A stretch of DNA of 64,000 nt from Fragum whitleyi (Eukaryota > Mollusca > Bivalvia > Cardiida > Cardiidae), in assembly GCA_948146395.1 (NCBI GenBank), contig OX411548.1, positions 35,100,912-35,164,911 of the forward strand, written 5' to 3'. The translations under genes and the position numbers were made by a program. Shown here one piece after another: positions 24,301-36,002 of this stretch (its first letter is position 1; every line of letters starts with the position of its first letter). Under the pieces are notes generated by a model, which saw only the letters and a list, made by a program, of their open reading frames with translations, searched no databases and was not told where the DNA came from.

Positions 24301-24527
24301 TTATCCCTTTCCCAAACAAGACCTGGTTTTGACGCGTCTGTTAGGTAACCCTTAGAAAAACATTGAGACAAAAGAAGAAAATTCTGCTAATCAGGATTTT
24401 CTCCTTTTGTCTCAATATTTTCTATGCTGTGATATACACATTTTCTTCCTTTGATATGATTTATTTTGTCGTCTGCAGAAGCTTTCAAATTGGACAACCC
24501 TAAATATTGCCATTGGGAAAGGGTTAA
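24301..24527. mobile_element. TTAA-bounded MITE (piggyBac-type), copy 1
   Basis: TTATCCCTTTCCCAA at the left, TTGGGAAAGGGTTAA at the right. Central imperfect palindrome of ~24 bp arms (ATTGAGACAAAAGAAGAAAA...). Confidence 0.6.
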
Positions 24528-26965
24528 AGCATTTTAGCTCTCTATTGCTTCTGATTGAATGCAAGGTACATTGCACGCAATCATAGTTTTGCCAAGAAAC
24601 AGCGCAATTCTGTTCAATACTGAAAAAAATTTACATGAGTAAGACCATATTATGTTCAAATGAATAAAACATACATTTTGATTGAGCTATCAAAGAGAGT
24701 AATAAATGTTACATTTAAAAGACCTTTTTTAAAAAAAATCAAACATTACTGCTGCTTCCAAAGGACAATTAGATGCACACCAATTGTAATTCTCTTTAAC
24801 ATGATTAGTTCTTACAAAAGTAAAGATTTTAGTAAAACAAAGATGCTTAAAAATGCTTTAACTTTGAACTAGATACAAACTACAAGTACTTTTATGCAGA
24901 AAGAAACATATCTTAGATAGAATTAGCGCTTCTTTTATATCTTACATTCTGAAACAGTAAAAGAATTATGATAAATTGCTTAAGCAATAGGATTTTATCA
25001 ATATCAAGCCCTCATTCAAATTCAACCCAAGACTTGATTCATAAAAATAAGAAAATTGCATGTTGGGTCTATAAGTCACATGCTTATAAGGGCTTTATAG
25101 GTGTTTATGTGTAAATGGCTGATGATTTGACATTCTATTTGCATTCCTGTTTGACATTGCTGGCTGACTTTCAATATATATGTACATGCAGTTTGTGTTA
25201 AAGTAGAGAAAAGAATTGAAGAATGCCCATTCTAATTTAATATACTCATGGTTCATGGGCATTAAACTCTCATATTTTTCTCATGTGCACAAGTACAAGA
25301 CTCTTCTACTAACCAATTAGTTTTATTCTAACCACTTGGCCAACATTCCAGACAAACAATTTGAAAAACATGCAGTAAAACCAAAAAATCCATCTTAATC
25401 AAAGAGAAACAATGATTTTGATTTAAATGCCTACAGTATTGACACTGAAGTGCACTTAAGATAATTGCGACTTGTTTAATACAAATAGTAACATACGTTA
25501 CTAGATTTTGACCATCGGTATTCTATTTCAAAACACTTATAGGCAACGAATTAACCAGTGCATGAAATTAGAGATAAATGATATACATGCTTAAGTAACT
25601 AAGAAATTTTGAAAAACGTTTCAATCGATAAATCCTTTTAGCATTTATGCTGCATTGTGTTATACATAGATATGTAATTGTACTGAACAGATATTTCCCT
25701 AGGATGAAACTAAACAATAGGTATAGTACAACACAAAGTACATATCCATATCTATCAAAAAGCCAGTTTTTTTATTGAATATTTCAAGATATTTGTAATT
25801 TCTAATTCAAAATTATTATCAAGATCTGTGCTGATTTAGAAGGGTGTAGGTATTTCGATTTCAGCAAGTGGATATGCATGTATTAATGACTTGGCTATTT
25901 CAAAATTATGATCTCGAATCTTGTTATCGATTTTTTAACTTTGTGAGATGTGATACTACAAATGATACTAACTTCAATTTGTGTGATTCATCACTTTACA
26001 TTTAAACACAATATGTAAAAACTAGCATTTAATAAAAATTCCCTTCTTGGCTGTTCAAAGATATAACATTGACTTCTTAATTGAGGTCTAAATTTTAATA
26101 CCATTAGTGCTAGGGGATCTTTGATCTTTTGTTGGTCATGATTTGCCTCTAGTACCGATGCATTTTCTGAGAAACAGAACTGAGAGCTTTAAATTCAAAG
26201 AATATTAACCCTTATTGATACAAAATAAAACAGTTTAAACGGGTTTTGGTAAAATATTTTGAGGTTATAAGGATATCAGTTATAAATGATATTCTTGTTT
26301 TATTATGCATGATCAGAGTAGTAAATTGCAGCTGCCATTCTCCTTTTTTCTGTTTGTGAACGACATATGAAATTACATTGTATAAAGGGTTTGAAAGGAC
26401 ATGTGCTCAAATCTTTTCAATTCTACGATAATATGCAGGCGAAATATGAATTCATCATATTGTCTTGTGAATTTTGCCAACAAGTGTTGACTTTGAATGT
26501 TTTTTGGCGCCCAAATGCCAATATCTTTATATAGGCGAATGTTGAGAAACTATTTTGTAATTGTAACGTATATTTCACATATTATCTTGAATCATACAGA
26601 ATTCTGTGGATGTTTTATCACTAATACTCAAGAATCATGTACGAGATAGTACTAAAAATCGCAATCAGCCCAAGGAATTTCACTAAATGGGAGCAAAATG
26701 TAGCATTTAATAAGAATCCTTGTTGTGTGATTTCAAAGTAACCTATCTTACAAAAGCCCCACTCGCCTGAGTGCTAACATGTCTTAAAATGTTGCTTATA
26801 CATGTACCTTTCAGAAAATCATAGTGTAAAAAATTCCCCCGGGGGGGGGGGGGGAACAGGGGTCCAAGTAGCCCATAGTCTATCTCTTTATCCGTATTAA
26901 ATCGTAAATCAAATTGCAAAAAGATATTATTAAGATATTAACTTTGATATGTACAATGCTCTTAC

Positions 26966-27328
26966 CTGTGATACATTTTGAAAGTTTTGACTTCGACCGG
27001 GGTATGGAACAAATTTGATTTTTCCTGGAGAATTCAGTGGTATATAGAACTCTTTTCCTTGAAGCTCTCTATATACATCCACGTTCGCTGCCCCACGTTT
27101 AGAAAATTTATCCTCCCCATCGGTGATTTCAAGTACTCTTATTTTAATAAATTCTATATCAACTTCATCGTCTATCAATAACAAGTTCCCTGTTAGAGTG
27201 GGCACTTCCTGGTCAAACGATTTCAAATTGTCTTTAGTACGAACCAAGATCGGTAATTCATTTCGTCTTTGTGTGATAAGTTGCTGAAGCGATACTACTG
27301 ACTTCGGAAAAGAAATCTCTGGATTCAT
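26966..27328 (-). CDS. GAREM-like A exon 1
   Basis: 363 nt, 121 codons, intact. Begins MNPEISFPKSVVSLQQL, contains GKIKFVPYPGR and ends NVSQ at a CAG/GTAAGAG donor in phase 0, like copy B exon 1. Confidence 0.8.
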
Positions 27329-27607
27329 CTCTATCCCAAACGTTTAACAAGTCTTTTTAAGTGCCTTAAGATAAAAAAAAATAAGTTACTTCGTTCAAGT
27401 AGGATCCCACCGGATATTGGAAATGCCACTGAAGCCCCTTTCTAGAATAAGGCTTGTGAAAACTGACAGATGTACTAAAATTGTATAAATTGATTTAACA
27501 TCCAAGCATAACAGAGGAATTCAATCTATAAAACCAATAACTGTTACCTTAAAGATATTATTTGTTCAAATAGTATAGTTGAGAACAACATATCTATCAA
27601 ATCTTAT

Positions 27608-27836
27608 TTAAACCATTGCTGTTTAATCGCTGCTTTTTACTTGTCTGTGATTTTATGATTGAGAAAACATTGTGAAAAAAGAAGAAATTGCTTCTGACAA
27701 GCAATTTCTTCTTTTTCCACACTATTTTCTACTCTACTGAATGGTTATTTTTCAAATTAAATCCACTTTATATTTTGGTTTGGAAAACCTTTGAATTTGG
27801 ATAGGTCCAAAATTTTGTAAAACAGGAAAGTGTTAA
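27608..27836. mobile_element. TTAA-bounded MITE (piggyBac-type), copy 2
   Basis: TTAAACCATTGCTGTTT at the left, AAACAGGAAAGTGTTAA at the right. Central AAGAAGAAATTGCTT/AAGCAATTTCTTCTT palindrome. Just upstream of GAREM-like A. Confidence 0.65.
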
Positions 27837-27952
27837 CAAATCATAATTGCAGGACTTACACACCAGACTTGCAACTGTCAAACTGACAAAGCCTCGTCAT
27901 GATAAATTCTCCCAACCTCGACCAGATAACATTGATTGTTTTAAGACACTAA

Positions 27953-28961
27953 TGGGGCAGTTACACATACGATGATACATAAATCGGTCCTAAATCGGTG
28001 AATTATTTCTCTCATATGATCGGTTGCCATCGGTGTCAGCATTTCAGACTTTATGTGTAACAGGGTATCGGCGATAAATGGCTTATTGATCGGTAAAATA
28101 CAAAGTAGATCGGTTGTCCGTAGGCTACAAATAGCTGGCCAGTAGGAGCTTGGTCGGTGATGATCGCTTATTTGCGTTATTTACCATCGGCTGTCGTCGC
28201 TTTTACAACGGTCGTCAATCGGGCAGTCGGTGATTGATCGGTGTTCGACCAGAGGTCTATCGCTTTCCATCGGATACAACGGGTGATCTGTATGTGTTCA
28301 CCGGTCAAAGCTCGGTGATGAATAGCTGGCAAATCTTGGTTCAGCAGACTGCCGTCGGTTTTTTCATTAAAATGATATATAAGCGATGAAAACCGATAAA
28401 TTTTAGTTTAGTGTATGATATAATGAATGTTGGAAGGGCAATCCAGTAGTTTGGTCTATTGCTGCAACAGCATGCTCTCTTAAACCTCGGACATGACATT
28501 TACTTGGGCCCCCGAGGCGGAAATGGTCGCCGCCGTAGGAGACAAAAAAGATGGCGGACGAAGCAATGGCTAACGCCAGAAAGAAGACTTCAGTTTGGGC
28601 AATGCAGCACTATCCTAGCCGAACCCAGAGAGGGTGACCTCAGGGCGTTCCAAAACTTTACGCGATTTCATAATCTGTGACTGTCTCGTTTGAAAGTTTT
28701 ATCAAGAATGGATACCCGGCTGGAAAATACCTCATCTTTTCCCATCGCTAATAGATATTTGTTAATCGGTTGCTTATCACTGACCGATCGGTGATATCGG
28801 TTATAAATAGCTTGTCAATCGCTTATTCGTTTGAAATTTTCACCGATCGAGAATTTTAAAAAGTTTAAAAATCGGTTGTATATCGGTTTTGGTCGGTTCC
28901 GTCCTAACCTGGATAAAACGACCAACCGATCTATCACCGATTGCCATGTGTAACTGCCCCA
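27953..28961 (+). mobile_element. PIF/Harbinger-like element remnant with 15-bp TIRs
   Basis: Bounded by TGGGGCAGTTACACAT and its inverted match ATGTGTAACTGCCCCA. The two arms are full of ATCGGT/ACCGAT hexamers (more than fifteen), likely subterminal binding sites. At 28459-28680 a frame gives RRRRRQKRWRTKQWL, FGQCSTIL and RAFQNFTRFHNL, which resembles the N-terminus of Harbinger transposases (R/K-rich, WL, G, then a D/AF.NF.RM block). It then hits TGA and continues LSRMDTRLENT. No DDE core is present. The target duplication is unclear (flanks TAA and TTA). Confidence 0.55.
28459..28760 (+). pseudogene. Harbinger-like transposase N-terminal remnant
   Basis: About 100 codons with one TGA at 28678-28680, inside the TIR element at 27953-28961. 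The arginine-rich segment and the AFQNFTRF block suggest the N-terminal region of a PIF/Harbinger transposase. The catalytic domain is missing, so this copy cannot move itself. Confidence 0.5.
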
Positions 28962-29179
28962 TTACACATAATTCTCTATCAAGAATCTGCTGACGGTAAT
29001 TTGATTCTTTTGATAGTTGTTATTTAAAGAACAGTACCTGGCAGGGGCTCTATGCCTTCAAATGTATCTCTTTCAAGATGGAACTGCTTTTTCGCTTCAA
29101 CCTTTTTAGAACGCGTTTGATTCTTTTAAATGAAAGCTTACGTCAACATATTTCAGTGGTTTTATTCTTACAATGGGCG

Positions 29180-29583
29180 TACAGTTAAAACATCGAGAAA
29201 TTGACAAGGTGAGTGATTTTGGAATGGTTTTGGAAGGAAATTAATTGAGTGCGATGGGTGAGTTTTGAGTGAAATTAGGATAATTAAAATAAGCGATATT
29301 TATTACCTCCCTTTGATAAAACAGAATACAAGTTCTACGAATAGCTTCCTATATTTCGTCTCCATAAACCAATCAGACGCTTACAATTTCATTTCTATCA
29401 GTGAGCGTTTTTAAATTGTTTGCAATAAGTGTTTTGAATGGATAATTGAATGAATGAATGAATGAATGAATGAATGAATGAATGAATGAATGAATGAATG
29501 AATGAATGAACTGAGCATTGAGTGAGCGAATTAGAATGGGTTTGATTGAGATGAGTGTCAATTTCACGATGTTACGAACTGTA
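29180..29583 (-). mobile_element. TACAGTTAAYAAC-family MITE, copy 2
   Basis: Same TIRs, opposite orientation. An internal (GAAT)n tract has expanded at 29450-29508. Confidence 0.75.
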
Positions 29584-30324
29584 TAACAGAACAATTACTT
29601 CAAAACTCATAACCAAATTGTAATTTGAATTTACGGTTTTTGGATATTGACAGTTTCTTAAGGAAGTGTAACATTTTGAATTTTGTTCGATAATCGATCC
29701 CTCATATTTCCTTAAATCAAACAAACTTTCTGTGAAACATGCTCATGCCGACTTCAATGTTATATGCAAAAGCACACAACTCTGAAAAAATAAGAAAAAA
29801 TACCTGAATATTTTAAAAAGCATTACCTCATTGAAACTCTCGAAAGAATACACTACTACGGATCAAATGTCGACTGTTGATTAAGGTAGTAACTAGACAT
29901 TTTGTAGATTTATGTTTAGATTTAATAGTTTATTCAAGTCTCATTCACATATGCAGTTTTACAGATCTGCAAATGCATGTACTTCCTAGTTATGTATATT
30001 TAGCTATTATCACTATTATTAAGTGTCAATGATTGTTTGTATGGAGTTTTACGCCAACATTATAAGTTTGTTTGATGAAGAGAAATATGAAGGATCGAAA
30101 TTTCTCGATAATCCACCAAAAAACAATAAATATATTCGATTCTTTCTAATTTTTATTGTCGAAAATTGTAATATTTCTAAAAATCAAAATGGAAATCTGA
30201 AAGTTGTAATGGAACCTAAGCAACTGCATTCTGAAATAATGTAACATTCATGGGAAACAGGGTTCCTTTACAGTGAAACGATTACAGATGAATTGGTTCT
30301 TTTTTTTTTTTCCTTTATATGACA

Positions 30325-30575
30325 GAGACATTCTAACTCAGCGGTAACGCATTGGTGCTGTCAATATTCGGGTTGTGAGTTCAAATGCCAGTGAGGCAAA
30401 CTTTCATCCTACATTTGACAAAAGTGAGTGTGATACGAGTCATTTGTTTCCAACCAATGGATATTTGTGGGTTGAAGAGCTGGTGGCTCGGGTGAAATGT
30501 TGTTGTTGTACTGGTGTGAAACGATAACAGGAAACAATGGAAAGAGCCACCAATCACCGCGATATAATTGCAATA
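30325..30575 (+). repeat. tRNA-Asp-like SINE, old diverged copy
   Basis: CTAACTCAGCGGTAACGC head, GAGTTCAAATGCC B-box, and a body with TTGTTGTACTGGTG and CCACCAATCACCGCGATATAA. Confidence 0.55.
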
Positions 30576-30639
30576 ACGAAAGATTATCATTTGATAAACA
30601 CACCAAAAAATCAGTGAAACTATCAAAAACCTATACTGC

Positions 30640-30960
30640 GATGTCGCCCTCCCTGACGTTATCTAAGCGGAGTCAAATTAGTGACTTCACCATGAACACC
30701 GAATAGCAATCACGTGCAAAATAATGCGATTTAATTTGTCCTTAAGTCCTAAAATTGTCATATTTTGTCTCATTTTAGCGTTAAAGAAATAGAATAATCG
30801 TATGTTTTTCGAGTAAGTTCGATTGATATTTCAATTCGAGAAAGAAAAAAAAAGAAAAGCCATGTCTTCGGTCGTGGTTCCGCTACTCGTGCAAATATAG
30901 CTTTTGCTGTTCACTCAATGGAATATCACTGAATCAAACGATAATCCTCAATGCCACTAG
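30640..30960 (+). repeat. Dispersed repeat 'ATAAGCGGAG', copy 1
   Basis: TCTAAGCGGAGTCAAAT ... TTTTTCGAGTAAGTTCGATTG; also at 34060-34330 and inverted at 32860-33110. Confidence 0.6.
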
Positions 30961-31079
30961 CTGTATAAAGTATTAATATGCGGTCCGTTAGGCGAAAATG
31001 GACTATCTGGATATCGGGTAAAATGTAGAACCTAGTCAGACTGTGCGAACTGCACAAGCTGACCATAGCATCATATTTT

Positions 31080-31312
31080 TTCGCTCTTGGTCGACTTTGA
31101 CCTTGATTTTGGTATCAACCGAAAGGACTTCTCCCAAGCAATCATCATGTGAAATATAAAGGCTTTATCACTTAAAATTCAAAAGGTATAGCCAATGTTA
31201 AAGGTTTTTTTTTCTAACAAACGGCCAAACATAGTAACAGACAAACAGATAAAGAGACAATCAGACAAAAAGATAGGCCAAAAACAATATGCGTTGGGGG
31301 CATAAAAGGGTT
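31080..31312 (+). repeat. Pearl-like element fragment
   Basis: One GACCTTGATTTTGGTATCAACCG unit, CAGACAAACAGA stretch and GGGGGCATAAAA end. Confidence 0.55.
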
Positions 31313-31442
31313 GCGTCTGGGTGGAGAAGAATTGTGCCACTTGGCAGCATTTGACGACCTTAGTAGAGGTTCGCTAGAAAATAGTACACACCACATGGTA
31401 CAGTTTTAATGGATGAGAATTTTTATGTTAGGTTTTATCAAG

Positions 31443-31900
31443 ATTGGATTACATTCGGAACACCACACGGCCAGTCTCTCGATCAACCTCAGATGTTCAT
31501 AATTATACGGACTATTTTAACATATTACGGGAAAACCTTGGAAAAACTCGATGACGTCAGTTAAAATGGCGCCAGCCCTCGAAACTATGAGTAAAAAATT
31601 CGACGTCGCCAACGCTACTCGTTTATGTCACTGACGTGAAACCATCGTATCCTTATATCTTTAGATTCTTAGAAAACGGTTGAAAAAATCTTAATTTTTG
31701 AGAATGATTCGTCAGTCTCAAAAATTAAGATTTTTCATCCGTTATTTACTGTGAAAAATATAAATCTATAGTGCTAGTTTTTCTTGCACTGTTTCCGCCT
31801 AACAAAATGCATGATTTTGTTACATACCCATCCGCCTAACATACATCCGAGGTCTGTTGCAGTTTACGGAAATGGCCGAGTGATGTTCCGAATGGATTGG
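31443..31900. mobile_element. Foldback MITE with perfect internal palindrome
   Basis: Ends ATTCGGAACACCACACGGCC and GGCCGAGTGATGTTCCGAAT. Inside, AAAAATCTTAATTTTTGAGA faces its exact complement across a 12-nt loop (31686-31737). Confidence 0.65.
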
Positions 31901-32470
31901 ATTACTGATTGAATAGGTGTCGGAGGTTGGAGATTATTGAAAACCGCCCTCGACACTCAAACAAGGAATAAAAGCTCGAACTATGGTTCAAAATACTCAA
32001 CTTACGTTCAACAAATTATCCTTGGGACATGTTACATTCTGATCGGGCGAATAGTTGGTATTTGCAGGTGGCGCTTGTGTACACTTTATGTGAAAAAAAT
32101 AACTAAATGTAATGCAAAAATGATTTATATGTATATATTCTTCCTAATTTACTACATTGGTGACACCTTAAGTCAAGTTGCAGCGATGTAAGATAGCTGC
32201 AAATTTGATCGCGGTATGTGCAAAATATCAGCAAATGTTTAATATGAGATTTCGCAATATCCACAAGATTTTATCTTGTGAATGTTAATATTTTTGTCTT
32301 TCTGTTCTCGGTTATATGAAAGATAACCTTTAGTTGAATTTTAACCGAAAAGGTAATACAACAAATTCAGATTGTTTTTCAAGTGGATAAACTGATACGA
32401 CAAACATGATTGGTTGAAAATTTATCATAGATAAATCATAGATAGATCATGATTTGACAATAACAAAAAC

Positions 32471-32472
<2 letters not shown>

Positions 32473-32527
<55 letters not shown>

Positions 32528-32555
32528 AGGGAGAGAGAGAGAGAGAGAGAGAGAA
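32473..32555. repeat. (GA)n microsatellite
   Basis: Pure GA with a GGGA interruption. Confidence 0.9.
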
Positions 32556-32859
32556 AGTTTGCAAGTTCAATGTTTCTCTTATTAACTGTACCCTGCATAA
32601 AAAACCAAGATATGAAAATACATATTGGTAAAACATTCCATTAAAAGACTTTTTTTCGTGTTTTACCAAACAATTTTCAGCATGCCTGAAAATATAAAGA
32701 GCATGCACAAACCTTTATATAGAAAGATCTCCGATTATAGTATTACATTACCTTCCTGGTTTAATGAAAGGTGTATTTTTTTTTTTGTTTGTCTAATCAT
32801 GTCTGAAGTATGACACGATATTGATATATAGGGGACATTTGTTTGTTTTAGTGTAAGAT

Positions 32860-33110
32860 CGAGGTATCTTTTATTAAGTGAACAACAAAAGCTATTATTC
32901 ACGCGTGGCAAAGTTTTCGCTGTTCACGAAAAGACAGATATATCGATCTTACATGGAAAACAAAGGATAAGCCTTTTTCTCTAATGTAAAAAGAGACAAA
33001 TAATGGAAATTTTGAGGCATTTTTTTTAAAGCGCGTCATTATGCACTTGATTACTAAGCAATGTTATAACGCCATTTCTTTATTTGATTCCGCTTAGATA
33101 ATGGTGACAC
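32860..33110 (-). repeat. Dispersed repeat 'ATAAGCGGAG', copy 2
   Basis: Complement reads TATCTAAGCGGAATCAAAT ... TGTAAGATCGATATATC ... GAATAATAGCTTTTGTTGTTCAC. Confidence 0.55.
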
Positions 33111-33724
33111 AAACTAAATCAGGCTATATTTTTTGACAATTTCACTGGTTTGGCAGTGAAATTTTCAAGTGATAATCAAACGTCATTTCTCAATATTACC
33201 ACGTAATCACAAGAGAAACATAACTGCCAAGTTACGAGTCAATCGGACATAAGGTAACAGAGTTATATTCCGGACAAAAAAAGTAGACACCACCTGTCCG
33301 CCCGGACGCCACAACAGGGCCCGAGGTTATACAATTTTTCTCAGGCTCAACTGAAAATTGTTTCAAATTTTAAATTTGAATAAATGTATGAAAATAAAAG
33401 ATAATATTAATAAGTTGTTATTCATAACAACTCCTTAATATCATGTTTTATGTTTAATACATTAAAATGAGTTTAAAAAAAAATACAGCTTAAATCTCAA
33501 ATTGAAATTTGAGGAAATTTTGGATTGAGAATGAGAAAAGTTTTATAACTTCGGACCGCGATCATATAAAATGACCGGGTATAAAGATGGACACAGGACA
33601 CCGACAGACTGTATCCAAATTGAACATTCTTTTGTAAAAATTGCCTGCTCTATTTTTAGCATCAATAGCAATATACCGCCTTCACTGAAACCTGAATTAG
33701 GTTTATTGTCACATTTGATAGTAT

Positions 33725-33850
33725 TTCAAATATACTACGAGGGCTGGAGCACCTAATAATGAATTCTTGGTATTTCTTACAACACTACATCAATTCCGAT
33801 CACAAAGGCACTCATCACACGAGCGTTGTCTCAAATACAGGGAGAAGGGT
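33725..33850 (-). repeat. tRNA-Asp-like SINE fragment
   Basis: GGGCTGGAGCACCTAATAAT and TTCTTGGTATTTCTTAC match the SINE body; heavily diverged. Confidence 0.4.
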
Positions 33851-34059
33851 ATCAGAAAAGATAGCTTCTTTGACCAAGGCGCTATTAACTGCGTAACGAC
33901 TGCGGGAAAATATATTGTTGCCTTTAAGGGCAACATTTCTGTCATTAAAAAATCAAAAATACTTTTTTTTATTGCTTTACGGTGGTTTATCGAGAAATAC
34001 CGATAAAAATGGCGAGGAAAAAATTAACCGTCTAACCAGTGAAAAGTTATCAAATTATT

Positions 34060-34330
34060 TACCCCGCTTCCTTTCATTCCGACCTATCTGACATTATATA
34101 AGCGGAGCCAAATACGCGACGTGATAATGAACCATGAGAAAATGACGCGCCTAAAAATGGTCTTAAAATATTTACATTTTGTTTTAACTTTGCGTCAAAG
34201 AAACATAATAATTGTTTGTTTTTCGAGTAAGATCGATTGTTTTCTCATTTTGTGAACAACAAAAGCTTAATTTTCTCTCTTTGGGAGCCGCTCCTAAAAA
34301 TTCAGCTTGTGTTGATCGCTAACTGAACAA
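34060..34330 (+). repeat. Dispersed repeat 'ATAAGCGGAG', copy 3
   Basis: TATAAGCGGAGCCAAAT ... TTTTTCGAGTAAGATCGATTG ... GTGAACAACAAAAGCTT. Confidence 0.6.
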
Positions 34331-34873
34331 TAAATCGATATTATACTAAAACAAAAGATTATCATCTATTTGTTCGGCGTAGATACGACGAAATTTAATC
34401 ATAACTGAGTTAGTTATTTCATCTTTTAACTTTACAATTATCCGTATGATAACATACCGTGTGATATTTTTTTACGATATCAAATGGATATAATTTTAGA
34501 ACGATGACATAATGCGGTCATTTTTAGAAACTTGCTTATCTGTTAGAAATATCGACGAAAACAAGGCAAATAGAGGTTATAAGATAATTGTTATACGTTC
34601 TCAGTGTATTGTATGAAATAGATATCTAACTCGGTTGGGTGAGTTGGTAGTTGTCTCGACAGAGCCTCGACAATTATCAATTCCACTAACCTCGTTTAAT
34701 ATTTTTTTCATACAAAACACTAAGTACGTATTATATATATCTTACATCTGGAGTGGTCGCAAGTTGTGTTCGTCTTCAATAATCCCCTCATGAATGATAA
34801 GTCATCTCTCTTTAAGGAATGTGGTATACTGAGCTCCTCCGATCTAGTTTGTTTTTGAAGCTATTGAAGAGGT

Positions 34874-35011
34874 GAAGTGAGTATTTGTTGATTTTATGGA
34901 GGTATGAAACAAAAACCTTATCAAATTGTATATATACGCGACGCGAATTCACACATGAGCGTGATTAGGTTTTTAGTTTCAAACCTCCATAAATCAACAA
35001 ATATTCTCTTC
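34874..35011. mobile_element. Short foldback MITE (~138 bp)
   Basis: GAAGTGAGTATTTGTTGATT and TATGGAGGTATGAAAC face GTTTCAAACCTCCATA and AATCAACAAATATTCTCTTC. Confidence 0.65.
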
Positions 35012-35184
35012 ATATCTTAGAATTTAGTATTATGAAGCAAAAATATAAGATTCATCAACAATGATTGCACGAGACTTTTTTTGTGGAAGCGTACAAAAAA
35101 GCTGCTTATTCAAAATTGTTTTCATTGAGAAATAAATTTATTAGCAAATCAGAATGCACGAACATTGCTTGAATCATCAAAAAT

Positions 35185-35810
35185 AAACTATAGAGTAAAG
35201 GAGCATTCAAAGTTGATACGGGAAGTCTATTATTCTCACTGATAGTTCGCCCTCTTTTCATTTCGGCAAGTTTAGTTTTGAGTTTACGGGTATGACCTCT
35301 AGTATTTGATTCACAGAGATTGAAAAAGGTGTTGTAATCTAGGCCTTCATTTTTTAGAGTAACTTGTGCACCTCAATCATGTCGCCACTGAATCGATTGT
35401 ATGAAAGAGTTGGGATTTTCAAAAATCTTAGCCTCTCTTTATATGGTTTATGTCTAGCTTCGACTTACAAGTTTGTTGCTCTTCTTTGTACTGTTTGTAC
35501 TGGTGTGATGTCTTTTTTGAAACGAGGGTGTCAGATTATGTTCCTGTATTTTAAATATGGTCTAATAAGTGTGTTTACACTTCGTGAAAAGTTTTGACAG
35601 TAACATGTAGAAATGCTCTTTTCACCAACCATTTATTTTGTTGCCTTTATAAACACATGGCTTTATGTGCTGTCTAAATTTCTGGTCTGTATCAAAGATC
35701 TGTATCACCCAAAGATCCCTTACACTTTGTGCACTAGGATTTTGTTTTTCTTTACCATATTCCAGAATAAGATACGTGCGATAGACAAAATAAATATATA
35801 TTTTAAATCA
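35185..35810 (-). pseudogene. Decayed LINE reverse-transcriptase C-terminus
   Basis: Minus-strand frames give FDTDQKFRQHIK, NTLIRPYLKYRNII followed by TGA where Trp is expected, HPRFKKDITPVQTVQRRATNL, ERLRFLKIPTLSYNRFSGDM, then after a frameshift LDYNTFFNLCESNTRGH. This is the canonical end of a non-LTR reverse transcriptase, broken by several stops and at least two frameshifts. No upstream catalytic motif was found. Confidence 0.8.
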
Positions 35811-36002
35811 ACCTTATCACTGTTATTATTTTTCTAGATTTATAGATTTGAACATTATTGAAGAACATTATTAGATGAAGATAGCATTTGTTGATTTCAT
35901 TGAGGAATGATACTAAATATAATTACACAGCATGTAAACACGAAGTGTGAAGTTGAGTAAATGTTTGACTTTGTCTACAGACAGACAAAATCTTTGTACT
36001 GA

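Larger units (their letters stand above)
21480..26885. mobile_element. ~5.4 kb block bounded by ~145-bp imperfect inverted repeats
   Basis: 21490-21650 and 26740-26885 are inverted copies: one has TTAGCACTCTGGCGAGTGGGGCTTTTGTGAGATACGTTACTTT and the other its complement with a few changes, and both carry a poly-C/G tract at the same place. Inside the left arm the motif around GCAAAATACGTTACTTTAAAGTA recurs about every 150-200 bp (21630, 21800, 22005, 22160, 22350). The block holds the LINE relic, a (GA)n tract and a TTAA MITE, and fills nearly all of intron 1 of GAREM-like A. It could be a foldback element or two inverted copies of one repeat. Confidence 0.55.
20387..27328 (-). pseudogene. GAREM-like copy A, two CABIT exons, in-frame TAG
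   Basis: Paralogue of copy B on the same strand. Exon 1 is 27328-26966 (121 codons, MNPEISFPKSVV start, donor CAG/GTAAGAG). Exon 2 is 21059-20387 (673 nt, exactly the length of copy B exon 2, acceptor TTGAAAG, donor G/GTAGGT). Both exons keep the frame throughout except for one TAG at 20771-20769, where copy B has CAG (Gln220); in A this is codon 218, mid-CABIT. I found no exon resembling B exons 3-5 between 1 and 20387. As it stands the product would be ~217 residues and lack SAM. The absence of frameshifts suggests recent loss, a segregating stop, or a truncated protein still made. An assembly error at one base cannot be excluded. Confidence 0.8.

Noticed and set aside
33767..34006. 79-codon plus-strand frame
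   Set aside because: Overlaps a diverged SINE fragment and has no splice context; not supported as coding.
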